Below, one piece after another: positions 21,666 through 30,689 of a stretch of DNA of 64,000 nucleotides. Position 1 is the first letter of the stretch. The number at the start of each line of letters is the position of its first letter. This DNA comes from Bedellia somnulentella (Eukaryota > Arthropoda > Insecta > Lepidoptera > Bedelliidae): NCBI GenBank assembly GCA_963576735.1, contig OY755170.1, positions 17,840,875-17,904,874 of the forward strand, read 5' to 3'. The position numbers were made by a program, and so were the translations under genes. The notes beneath the pieces were generated by a model that did not search any database, had not been told where the DNA came from, and was given only the letters and a program-made list of their open reading frames with translations.

Positions 21666-22416
21666 CCTTAATATTGGAGAACTGTACATACCTTGACAAA
21701 ATTTCAAGTTCTATGGTCTATAGTTTCTATGGTCCGTCAGTTTTGCCTTTTAGCCAAAGCCGTCTTTTACTAATTGGAGGCTCTGGGCATATGAGGATAA
21801 TGGGGCCCCTATGACTTTGACAGAGCACTATTTTGAACAAAAAAGTAGATAAGCAAGATCCTAGGATTTTACTGTCACCGCGAAACGGAAACCCTCTTGA
21901 TGATTTATATCCGTTTAAGTACATTTCTTTAGTAATCTACTTCTTTTTGATGTTGAGATAATAAATCAATATCTACTCTACCGCTTTACTTCGTGCCAAA
22001 TAAGTCATCATAGATTGCCTATATGCTGAGCTTTTTTCATGGGTCAAAAGTATGTGATTAATGTGCTTCCAATCATTACATACACTTGAAGAGCATAGCT
22101 TTACATCGGAAGGGTTAAACAAGGAGCATGAAAACTAGAACCTCAGTCCGTTAATTATAATAATATAATAAAATTATTAATTATAATACGAAAAATTAGT
22201 ATATCAAATATTTTTTTGTATATCTACAGCTATTAGGCCAGTAGATTTGATTTTTAGAAATTTACTTTAGTTATTTGTAAACAAAAGCAAACATACATAT
22301 GTCGTTTTTCTTTTTTTATATTTTGTTGATTAAATAACTTGATAACAACGCATCAGAAATTTAGACATGATGCATATAACTTTTAGAGAAATTTACGTAC
22401 TTAGTATACCATTAAA

Positions 22417-22489
22417 TTACATACATACATTCACATACTAACGGCCATAAATCCTAGTAGTGCTATTCTTAACCGACAATACATAGCAA
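22417..22489 (-). mobile_element. SINE-like family A copy 5, internally deleted to its two ends
   Basis: The tail (acatacatacattcacatac) and the head (ctattcttaaccgacaata) are joined with the whole body missing; only about 73 bp remain. Confidence 0.75.
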
Positions 22490-23047
22490 ATTGTATTTTT
22501 ATATATTTGAATTTATGTAGGCATGCTGAAATCGGAAAGCCAAATTTTTGGGTAAGAGGTAAATTTTCGCGCATGCAATAACTGTAAGCAAATTGGTATT
22601 GTAGTCATTTATTTAGGTTCGATGCATTTGAATCAAAAAAGTTTTACGCCAATAAAATTAAGGTTATTGTTTCGTGATCTGGCAGGGACGAGGGGGCCCC
22701 TATCGATCACGGGGCCCTAGGCACTTGCCCAGAGTGCCCAGTGGGAATGGGGGATCTGCTTTTAGCTGCGGCTTTGATCTCATATCATTATAATAGCTTA
22801 AGATAAATAAAACATTTAAAGAACTTCCTAAACCTAACCTATCAGCAGTATTATTATTTATTTGAACCAAAGAGGTCACACCATACACATTTTACATTTC
22901 ACTTTCACCATATTTTACTATACTAACTATTTTCTTAATTGAATGATACGCGTAACGGAGCTTTTACGCACGAACACACGAACAAATAATTAATCTTGGA
23001 CACCATATTTATCTTGCTTCCATTGGGATACTCGTGGTAAATATCTT
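22490..23047. other. Unassigned stretch
   Basis: No gene or named repeat. 22680-22760 is locally GC-rich (ggggccctaggcacttgccc). Confidence 0.4.
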
Positions 23048-23690
23048 TTTTAGAGGAAGATATTGAGAGGACAGTTAAAAAAGGAAATGTGGTGAACGGA
23101 GCCATTGAGTCTGGATGTCAGGAACAGTCTGATGTCGAGCCAGTCGTTTTCTGTAAAGCCTCGAATAACAGTACACAATCCCATTCTGGTTCCTACGCTG
23201 ATGTATGGTAATGAATGTTGGACATGGCAAAAGAGGCTGAGTGGAGTGAATGCAGTGAAAATGAGATCCCTCAGAAGAATATGTAATGTAAGGTTGTGCA
23301 ATACAGTGAAAAATAGTGTAATTCGTGAACGGTTAGGTGTGAAAGATGACGAAGTGTGTAAGACAGAAAAAGAAACGTTAAGTTGGTTTAGGCACTTAGA
23401 GAGGATGGCTGAAAGTAAAGTGGCGAAAGATGATGTACGTAAAGATATAGAGCCAATGTGGATAGTGCTGCTATGCTAGTAGAAGACGGCCGCGATGTTT
23501 GTATACCAAATTGAAAACATTCTTACAAAGGCGAAAAACTAAAGTGAAAAATATAAAAGAGTATGTATGAGAAGTATAATAAATGTGAAAGAAGCAAAAT
23601 AGGTTTTTCAGGATCGTGCAAAGTGGCGATTGATAGTCTCTGCCTACCGAATGGAAACAATGGGCCTGAGTATAAGTAAGTGCTTAGGTT
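23048..23690 (+). mobile_element. RTE-type LINE 3' part, family B copy 2
   Basis: Plus-strand remnant. Frames give EEDIERTVKKGNVVNGAIES, then HNPILVPTLMYGNECWTWQK, MRSLRRICNVRLCNTV, WFRHLERM and finally an end close to sequence around 32400. This is the C-terminal RT region of an RTE-like non-LTR element. At least two frameshifts and a stop at 23477-23479 break it. The tail reads cctgagtataagtaag. Confidence 0.85.
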
Positions 23691-23838
23691 TACCGGGTGT
23701 CTTTACACTTTTATCATAATTTATATGAAAAAAAAAATTGGTTGGGCATAGCTTTAATTTATATTCCTTAGTTACATTTATGTATTTCTACGTTGAAATA
23801 TACTAGTACATCTTAAATATTAAAATTTATAACATTTA

Positions 23839-25149
23839 CATTCTGTGTACTAAGTATCGGGAATTTGTCAATAAAACAAAAATACAAATTATTCATCTAA
23901 ATTTATTTTATCGCCTTCAAAGTAGGCCCCATCGCTTGCAATACAACATCTCCACCGCTTCACCCAGTCTTCCATACATTTTTCATAGGCTATTTGCGGT
24001 ATGGCCTTTAGCTCATTCAGCGAATTTTCTTTTATGGCTTCTATCGACTCAAAACGTTTTCCTCGAAGTGGTAATTTTAACTTGGGAAATAAAAAAAAGT
24101 CAGACGGAGCCATATCAGGTGAATACGGTGCTTGGTCTTTTGTTGAATTTTTCGCTAAAAACTCTTTCACTATAATGGCTGTGTGTGATGGTGCATTATC
24201 ATGGTGCAGCATCCATGAGTTGTGTTGCCACAAATCTGGGCGTTTTCGGCGGATACTGTCACGCAAACGCTTCATGACGCCTAAATAATATTCTTTATTC
24301 ACTGTTTCTCCCTCCGGAAGGAATTCGGAGTGAACCACACCACGGTAGTAAAAAAAACTGTCAGCATCACCTTGATTTTGGAGCGACTTTGCCGCGGTTT
24401 TTTGGGTTTCGGCTCGTTTTCGAGACGCCATTCTGAAGACTGTTGGCTTGTTTGCATGTCGTTCTCATAAACCCATGTCTCGTCGCCAGTTATTATACGT
24501 TTCATAAAGGTCGGATCCGTAGAAGCTCGGGAAACCATGTCTTCAGCGACATGCTTTCGCTGCGCTTTTTGAACAAAATTGAGCTCTTTTGGAACTAGTC
24601 GAGCGGCGACGCGTTTCATGCCTAAAATTTCAATGAGAATTTTGTGGACGGACTTAAAAGATATGTTCACCTCACAAGCCAACTCTCTCAGACTCATGCG
24701 TCGATTTTCGAGCACTAGCTTCTTGATTCTATCGATGTTTTCTTTGGTCGTAGCGGTTGAAGGTCTACCAGAACGAGGCAAGTCTACTACTACTTCTCGG
24801 CCTTCTTTAAAAGCCTTATACCATTCATAAGCCCTTGTTTTCGATATACACGATTCGCCGTAGGTATTTCGCAACATTTTTAGTGATTCACCACATGAAA
24901 TATCATTCGAAACACAAAATTTAAGGCACACTCTTTGTTCAACAATATTTTCCATTGTAAAAATCGCCGAGGACTCAAAACTATGACCAACAAAAAATGT
25001 AGTTTAAAACAAATTATATGACAGATCCCGCTCAAATTTTGCGCGCTAAATCAGTACAGTGCTACCAACATGCAGTAAAAAAATTTGAACAACCTCTTTT
25101 ACGCGGGTCTTTTTATTGACATATTCCCGATACTTTTTACACAGAGTAG
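23839..25149 (-). mobile_element. Mariner transposon, inactive
   Basis: 1311 bp flanked by TA (23837-23838 and 25150-25151). Its inverted ends share tctgtgta, then aagtatcgggaat(t/a)tgtcaa, for about 35 bp with a few mismatches. The uninterrupted duplicate at 25352-25590 shows the empty target and so fixes both ends. It contains a frameshifted minus-strand transposase. Confidence 0.95.
23889..24955 (-). pseudogene. Mariner transposase, frameshifted and with a short catalytic deletion
   Basis: A cut-and-paste DDE/D transposase of about 350 residues. Part 1 (24955 to about 24350) starts MENIVEQRVCLKFCVSNDI, has the HTH region with RMSLRELACEVNIS and the first Asp in ITGDETWVY. Part 2 (to 23889) has YYRGVVHSEFLPEG, the second Asp in LHHDNAPSHTA and the third in YSPDMAPSDFFLF, and ends at the stop codon near 23889. 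The frame changes at a run of eight A on the plus strand (about 24346-24353). Between the second and third Asp there are 32 residues instead of the mariner standard of 34, the shortfall falling at STKDQAPYS, so about 6 bp are lost. Both faults make it inactive. Confidence 0.93.
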
Positions 25150-25685
25150 TATATAATTAAAATTTTTCTTCCAATATCCAAATTTCGAAATTCTTACAGT
25201 GTGCTGTAATAGGTACCATATAGCACCTTAGCGTGTCCTACTCAGCACGTGCACCATTAAAAATCATCTTATAAGATGCCTTAACATCATATCTTATACG
25301 ACTAAATATTCATTTTATAATTTATTAATTTTATTATATACTTAAAATTTATACGTTGAAATATACTAGTACATCTTAAATATTAAAATTTATAACATTT
25401 ATATAATTAAAATTTTTCTTCCAATATCCAAATTTCGAAATTCTTACAGTGTGCTGTAATAGGTACCATATAGCACCTTAGCGGGTCCTACTCAGCACGT
25501 GCACCATTAAAAATCATCTTATAAGATGCCTTAACATCATATCTTATACGACTAAATATTCATTTTATAATTTATTAATTTTATTATATATTAAGTAAAT
25601 ATGATTTCAACATTTAAAACTTCAAATACCGTGAATAATTTTATTTATACCCAATGTGTTACACAAACACAAATCAACATTTAAA

Positions 25686-25912
25686 ACGTATATTTGTTCA
25701 TAAATAAAAGATGTTATTAAAGGAAAGAAAAATTTCGACACTGGCGGGGTTCGAACCCGCGACCTTCGGGTATACGCCCCCGTCGCTCTGCCAACTGAGC
25801 TACAGTGCCAGTTGGCTCCAGCGCGAAATTTCTCTATCCTTTGTTTCTTTTTTACACGTTCAAGTAGTGTTTGCGTTTCCTACCTCCGAATTTTAACTAA
25901 ATCGGACGGCCA
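25686..25912 (-). mobile_element. tRNA-like element, family E copy 2 (left arm shortened)
   Basis: Contains cataaataaaagatgttatt, the tRNA-like sequence on the minus strand, and the right body (cacgttcaagtagtgtttgc, ending aaatcggacggc) shared with copy 3. The outer 38 bp of the left inverted repeat are missing. acgtatatttgtt precedes it at about 25686 and recurs after copy 3 at about 26304. Confidence 0.8.
25737..25810 (-). tRNA. tRNA-like cloverleaf in family E copy 2
   Basis: The acceptor pairs GGCACTG with CAGTGTC (one G-T), the D stem is GCTC/GAGC, the T stem GCGGG/CCCGC and the B box ggttcgaaccc. The anticodon stem-loop is irregular (eight bases between CGGG and CCCG). Probably non-decoding. 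Confidence 0.5.
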
Positions 25913-25964
25913 CTTGTCTACCTTTTCAGATAGAATGCAAATGTTGGAAACGCCTAACTATCAA

Positions 25965-26305
25965 TAATTTAATGTTTTTTGACATGAATTCCTCATGTGG
26001 GGATTATTACTCATAAATAAAAGATGTTATTAAAGGAAAGAAAAATTTCGACACTGGCGGGGTTCGAACCCGCGACCTTCGGGTATACGCCCCCGTCGCT
26101 CTGCCAACTGAGCTACAGTGTCAGTTGGCATCCAGCGCGAAATTTCTCTATCCTTTGTTTCTTTTTTACACGTTCAAGTAGTGTTTGCGTTTCCTACCTC
26201 CGAATTTTAACTAAATCGGACGGCATTAATAACGATTTAATAACATCTTTTATTTATGAGTAATAATCCCCACATGAGGAATTCATGTCAAAAAACATTA
26301 AATTA
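25965..26305 (-). mobile_element. tRNA-like element with 70-bp perfect terminal inverted repeats, family E copy 3
   Basis: Positions 25965-26034 (starting taatttaatgttttttgaca, ending agatgttattaaa) are exactly inverted at 26236-26305. Between them are the tRNA-like segment (26050-26123, minus) and a tail of about 110 bp. Perfect arms suggest recent movement, conversion or an inversion event. No transposase is present. Confidence 0.88.
26050..26123 (-). tRNA. tRNA-like cloverleaf in family E copy 3
   Basis: Acceptor GACACTG/CAGTGTC is fully paired, D stem GCTC/GAGC, T stem GCGGG/CCCGC with loop TTCGAAC, and a G at the discriminator place. The anticodon arm is one base too long and has no U33 in place. 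Compared with 12840-12911 the acceptor has swapped a T-A pair for an A-T pair. Confidence 0.55.
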
Positions 26306-26636
26306 CGTATATTTGTTACCGTTATCAATAAATAGACTAATTTCTCATATATTAACAGATATAAATACATAATTTGTCTAACTATTCAGTTCATGAAATA
26401 AATCTAGAGACGGACGAATTGACTAGAGCCTAGAAACAGACATAATTTTAATATATGGTGGGTACAAATATCATTGTTACCCTTAGCCTAAGTAGACTCC
26501 AGACCAGCAATAGTGGTTCGTGTGATGACAACAATTTGATCATTAAATATTTATGTGTGATTGATTTGATCTCAGTAATGTAAAATTATGATTTTAAGAT
26601 AATTGTCAAAAACTAAAATGTTTACGCCGTATATTC
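26306..26636. other. AT-rich stretch, nothing recognised
   Basis: No gene or named repeat. Confidence 0.4.
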
Positions 26637-26907
26637 CCGATATGGGGTGGTCAGAGAACCCACATTTTGCTTGGAAAATGTACTCAAGTGATAGGGGGCA
26701 GGCTTTTGTATGAATACACTATCAAATGACTAAGTACAACTTAGACATAACCTACATGTCGACTGTGATATTTTCTCACACACTTAACAACCATAATAAA
26801 TTAACCACACATATGTCTTTAGAAAAGACAAATTTGTATAAACCCGACTCGGGATATGAACCCTCGCCTGTCTGATAGGTGGGTGTTCTACTGACTTAGC
26901 TAATACG
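26637..26907 (-). mobile_element. tRNA-derived SINE, family C copy 1 (decayed)
   Basis: On the minus strand the head reads gtagaacacccacctatcag and then gggttcatatcccgagtcgg (B box). The body has cacttgagtacattttcc-like and gaacccacattttgcttgg words, shared with 34018-34440 and 61505-61865. Confidence 0.7.
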
Positions 26908-27439
26908 GTTTTTAATATTTAAGATAATACCGGCGAACAGTGATTTTATCTGCTGTTACAAAAGCTAAAATTGGTTGTTGTCTGACTAGATAGTTTCAAG
27001 GTATTTTAACAAATCAATATGCCTGGCAGACTTTTTCTGACAGCAAGTTCATCCAAGGTTGACTTTTGTGACGTTTGTGTGGGTTTTAAATTTTATCTAA
27101 GGTTTACTTTAAAAGTATTGTACAAACAGGTGCTCAGCACACTCGTCCTGAAGTTTACTTAGTCTAACTGTTTAACTATACTTAATAATAACTTCATTGG
27201 CACATTTATAAAATAATTTAACAGAGTAACTAGACTAACAAAGTATTTTGTATAAAATTAAAACTGTTTGCATACTTGGCACAAATTATGTTGTTCTAAA
27301 TAATACTTCTCGGTCAATAACTTCACTGTTTCGTTTTCAGTATATACTTCTTCCACGGCAACTTTCCGGTACTAGAAGCAAAAGAAAACGGAGTTAAAAA
27401 AATGCCTGCTCATTAGATCTTTGTTAGTTATTGTTAATC
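26908..27439. other. AT-rich stretch, nothing recognised
   Basis: No ORF or repeat with support. Confidence 0.4.
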
Positions 27440-27677
27440 TAGCCTAGTGTTTGTGGCTCAGAATGTCACTACCCCTTTCTACCCACGGGTGTCGTAAAAG
27501 GGGACAGGGTGTGGGGCTTTTTAAGTGGTTTTTGGGCGGTGCGTTAGGAGACCCATCACGAAAAATACTTTATTTCTACCGTCTTGTCCCCTTTCTAATG
27601 TGACTGAGGAATTTCTAGCTCTAAAGCTCTGGCTACCCTATTTTGGGATTTATGGCCGTGAGAATATGTATGTATTA
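27440..27677 (+). mobile_element. SINE-like family A copy 6
   Basis: A diverged plus copy (gtggctcagaatgtcac head, ccgtgagaatatgtatg tail). Its tail runs directly into an RTE-type LINE end. Confidence 0.85.
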
Positions 27678-27772
27678 CATGTTTTGCCAGAATCGCACAA
27701 AGTGGCAATCGATAGTCTCTGTCTACCCCAATGAGAACTAACACCGAGAGTATATGTATGTATGTATATTTA
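27678..27772 (+). mobile_element. RTE-type LINE 3' end, family B copy 3
   Basis: Only the last 95 bp (tgccagaatcgcacaaagtg, gatagtctctgtctacccc, then a gtatatgtatgtatg tail), joined tail-to-body with family A copy 6. Confidence 0.85.
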
Positions 27773-27899
27773 CATATCCCAATCGCTCTACTAATTCATC
27801 ACCACATGTGGTACATTGTACGTTGAATCATAAGAGCACTCATAGAAATATTTAAAAAAACAGATTTTTGAGCCTATTTTAAAAGTAGACTTAAGTATT

Positions 27900-28016
27900 T
27901 CACTATCTTTGCCCCACGCAGCTTCCAAAAATGGCTGAGGAATTTCTAATTCCTTAGTTCTGGCTACCCCTTTCTAGGGTTTTATAGCCGTGAGTATTGT
28001 ATGCATGTATGTATGT
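27900..28016 (+). mobile_element. SINE-like family A copy 7, 5'-truncated
   Basis: Begins within the body (gcagcttccaaaaatggctg) and ends gccgtgagtattgtatgc with TATG repeats. Third family insertion within 600 bp. Confidence 0.85.
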
Positions 28017-28327
28017 TTAAAAGTAGAACATACTTATATCTACCTGAGCCTGCCGGGCCATTGACATATGTCGGCAACTTTTTGTTAATGTTAATGTTAG
28101 ACATGATTCATTTCATACAGACCGCAGGGTTGTGTCGCCGGGCTTTATCGGCGGCCCGGCGGGCTCAGTGTGTATTGCGCACTTCCGACGCATCCTCACG
28201 AGATTAACTCAATTTCTTGCGTATTCTCCGTTGCCGTCTTTTACTGACATTTCTATCCATATTTTTACAGTCATTGACATGATCTATAAATCTCTATACA
28301 CATAGACTTTCCCCCATTGAATTCCTT

Positions 28328-28333
28328 TTTATT
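28328..28333 (-). promoter_or_regulatory. Polyadenylation signal AATAAA for Set8
   Basis: tttatt on the plus strand, which is AATAAA on the minus strand, about 140 bases after the Set8 stop codon. It would end a short 3' UTR. Confidence 0.5.
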
Positions 28334-28472
28334 TTTTTCTACAATTTTATCTTTCACAGTACCGGTCAAAATCCACACTATTTCTAAGACGATTTAAGAC
28401 AACATTATATAGACTTCATCAAGTGGTCAACGAGAGAACCAACTAGAAACAAAAAGGAACCACAGATTCACC

Positions 28473-28680
28473 TTAACGAGCAAGCCATGGATAGTACCGC
28501 AGCGACTGCTTAGAACGGTCCCCGTAGTCGTAGGTGAGTTCGACCCCGGGTTCGATGTCGCGTGCCGCGTACATCACCAGCCGAGGCTTATCCACCCAAA
28601 CTGCCTTACCCACCAGATTGCCGTTACGGGAATGGTTCACAAGTCTTCCAAGACGACCGGTTTCCGGCGTAGCGTCGATA
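28473..28680 (-). CDS. Set8: Set8 (KMT5A/PR-Set7) last coding exon, C-terminal half of the SET domain
   Basis: Set8 monomethylates histone H4 on lysine 20 in the nucleus, with S-adenosylmethionine as donor, and acts in chromosome compaction and the cell cycle. This exon encodes IDATPETGRLGRLVNHSRNG, including the NHS motif of the SAM pocket, then ARDIEPGVELTYDYGDRSKQ with the catalytic-site YDYGDRS typical of this family, and ends PWLAR before the stop. The minus-strand acceptor is gattacag at 28681-28682; the exon starts with a single T that completes a TGT Cys codon with the TG at the end of the previous exon. No frameshift or stop breaks it, so the gene looks intact here. Confidence 0.95.
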
Positions 28681-28737
28681 CTGTAATCATGGGAGAAGCT
28701 ACAATGTAACATTATTTCTTAATAGTTTATATATAAA

Positions 28738-28953
28738 TTAATAGTAGAGGACGGCCTCGTAAAACGTTTCTAGACCAGATAGAAAACGTTCTAATAAAGG
28801 CGGGCGTCCGAAGTGAGAAGAATAAAAGAGCATGTATAAGAAGAAGAATGTAAGGGAAGCAAGAGAGGTTTGTCAAGATCATACTAAGTGACTATCGATA
28901 GTCTTTGCCTACTCAAATGGCAATAAATGGGCGTGAGTATAAGTAAGTAATAG
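28738..28953 (+). mobile_element. RTE-type LINE 3' part, family B copy 4
   Basis: In order: agtagaggacggcctcgtaa, cgggcgtccgaagtgagaag, aagcaagagaggtttgtcaa, gactatcgatagtctttgcc and tail gggcgtgagtataagtaag. It aligns with 32260-32465. It lies antisense inside the Set8 intron. Confidence 0.85.
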
Positions 28954-29269
28954 ATTATTTTTCGCAAGAATTGTCTGGTAGAAACCGAACGACGAGGTAG
29001 AAGACCGATAGTGTAAGAATGGTTTGCTGTAAAGTTTTACGAACAGTCGTATATGTCAGCAAAAAAAACAAGATACTGAATTAGATATCCTTGACAATAA
29101 GCCTTTACGAGATTAGTATACCTCTAAAATTGTTGAAGAATAACAAGCCGCTTTTGAGGGCGGAAAAATGTTCAAAAGCTACGTAATGCTTTTTCTCACA
29201 ATGGAAATACACCAGAGACATGAAGCAGAAATGTAAAAAAAATAAAAAAATATTGGCTCATCAGAACAT

Positions 29270-29480
29270 ATTACAATATATTATGAACCTGTCTCTCAAA
29301 AGGGTTGCCCGTAGTGTGAGAGACAGTATTCCCATATGGTAAAGTTATTAATTAACATGTTCCAATATAATCAAGATCTTCACTATGTGGTACATATCTT
29401 CATATATTTACTAAGTTAAATATACAAAGAAACAAACATTAAGGTAATTAGAACTTAATTTATTATAGTGTGTAATGAGG
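29270..29480. repeat. Dispersed repeat shared with 33570-33790
   Basis: Both contain gggttgcccgtagt, then gtattccca, then an AT-rich section with similar spacing. Confidence 0.5.
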
Positions 29481-29499
29481 TTGTGATGTTCCTTAAGAC

Positions 29500-30165
29500 T
29501 GATGATAATACCCTCACTTGTCATTGATATTCTTTCTTGTAGGTGGCGACTTTCAACCTCCTGAACAAGCTAATTTCCAAAAAGATTTTAATATTTAGTC
29601 AGATTATACAGAAGACCGAGTAGCATAAGTTGCCATTGTGCCTACTGCTCGTGAACTATTAAAAAGTCTTTGAATCAAAGGAAATATGGGCCCCGCTTGA
29701 AGTTTTGTAAATGTGACTACAGTTACATCGAGATACAAAATTGGTCCGAATTCACGACCAGAATACAAATCCCATCAGACTGATCCCAGTTGACCAATAT
29801 GTCTACCTGGGACAAACCATTCGGCAAGTGGAACCAGAATCTGAACCCCACAAGCGGAACCAGTGTCTGTTTTACCAATTATAACTTATGGCAGAGACGC
29901 GGCAACTTACAATAGACCTCAGAAGAAAGTTCAGGGTCACCCAAAGGACAATGGGCTATGTAAGGAGTTTAACTCCTCGATCGAATCCGCAGCGAGGAGA
30001 TTCTTAGAAGGACCAGGGTAATGATAGCCTATAGACTAGCAAAACATATTTGGCAATAAAACAAAGAAGGGCCGTTGGGGCTCAACGGTTCTGGAGTGAT
30101 GGCCACGTACCACAGTATAACATTTTAACAAAGTCTACCAAAAGGATACTACGCACTTTCCTCCA
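29500..30165 (+). pseudogene. Decayed RT C-terminal region of a second RTE-like LINE
   Basis: Plus-strand frames give IPVDQYVYLGQTIRQ, then ETRQLTIDLRRKFRVTQRTM, then RAVGAQRFWSDGHVPQYN. The YLGQ and KF(R/K)VTQR(T/A)M motifs are usual at the end of RTE-clade RTs, but the sequence differs from family B, so this is another element. Stops occur in every frame. Confidence 0.65.
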
Positions 30166-30220
30166 TTCATTCTAAAAACAAAATAACAATAACACTTATA
30201 TTTTTATATAACACGTAAGA

Positions 30221-30482
30221 AGTTTGGCCGTGTAGTGTCGGCTTAGAATAACACTACCCCATTTCTACCAATGGGTGATCGTAAGAGGCGACTAAGGGTA
30301 TAGGGGCTAATAAAGTGATTTTTGGGCGATGTGGTTGGAGACCTGTCACCAAAAACATTTATTATTACCATCTTTTCCCCAATCAACTTCCAAAAGTGGC
30401 TGAGGAATGTTTCATACCAAAGCTCTGGCTACCCCGCTAAGGGATTTATAGCCGTGAGTATATGTATGTATGTACGTACGTA
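30221..30482 (+). mobile_element. SINE-like family A copy 8, next to the Set8 splice donor
   Basis: Near full length: gtgtagtgtcggcttagaat head and gccgtgagtatatgtatg tail. acgtaaga at about 30213 and again at about 30478 may be the target duplication. It ends about 16 bp from the exon edge at 30499, antisense to Set8. Confidence 0.88.
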
Positions 30483-30498
30483 AGACTACAAAACTCAC

Positions 30499-30689
30499 CA
30501 ATACTGGCGACCTCCATGTTTGAAGTAATACATGTAGCAGCCCGTGTTGGGGTTCCTGGCGTACTTGGTCTCCCGCGCGCGCGCCTCCCCGGGCCCGATG
30601 AGCTCGCCGGCGTACTCCACCACGAACTGCCCCCGCGTGAACCTTTGCGTGGCCACTACACCGCGCCCTTTATTTTTAAAAAACCCCTC
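30499..30689 (-). CDS. Set8: Set8 (KMT5A/PR-Set7) middle exon, N-terminal half of the SET domain
   Basis: The minus strand reads EGFFKNKGRGVVATQRF, then FVVEYAGELIGPGEA, then ARNPNTGCYMYYFKHGGRQY. KGRGV is the SAM-binding GxG motif, and TGCYMYYF is a hallmark of Set8 rather than other SET proteins. The acceptor is ttgttccatag (AG at 30691-30690) and the donor is TATTG before gtgagt. The exon has 63 codons plus two bases; the phase matches both neighbours exactly. It is much richer in CG than its surroundings, as conserved coding exons often are here. Confidence 0.95.

Larger units (their letters stand above)
23789..25590. repeat. 239-bp tandem duplication; first copy holds the mariner
   Basis: Copy 1 is 23789-25340 including the mariner and one TA; copy 2 is 25352-25590. 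With the mariner and its TA duplicate removed (1313 bp), copy 1 is exactly 239 bp, the same as copy 2. They share tacgttgaaatatactagta at the start and ttaattttattatata at the end. One base differs (gcgtgtcc and gcgggtcc). Confidence 0.95.
28681..30498 (-). other. Set8 intron between the two SET exons (1818 bp), filled with repeats
   Basis: GT-AG on the minus strand (gtgagt at 30498-30493, ag at 28682-28681). It holds an RTE-type LINE end, a second decayed RTE-like RT, and a family A SINE-like copy that stops about 10 bp from the donor. Confidence 0.85.

Noticed and set aside
23936..24830. Three plus-strand ORFs opposite the mariner
   Set aside because: Shadows of the transposase on the minus strand.
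25711..26263. Plus-strand ORFs with LAGFEPATFGYTPPSLCQLSYS
   Set aside because: This is the translated antisense of the tRNA-like segment, a common false protein in automatic annotation.
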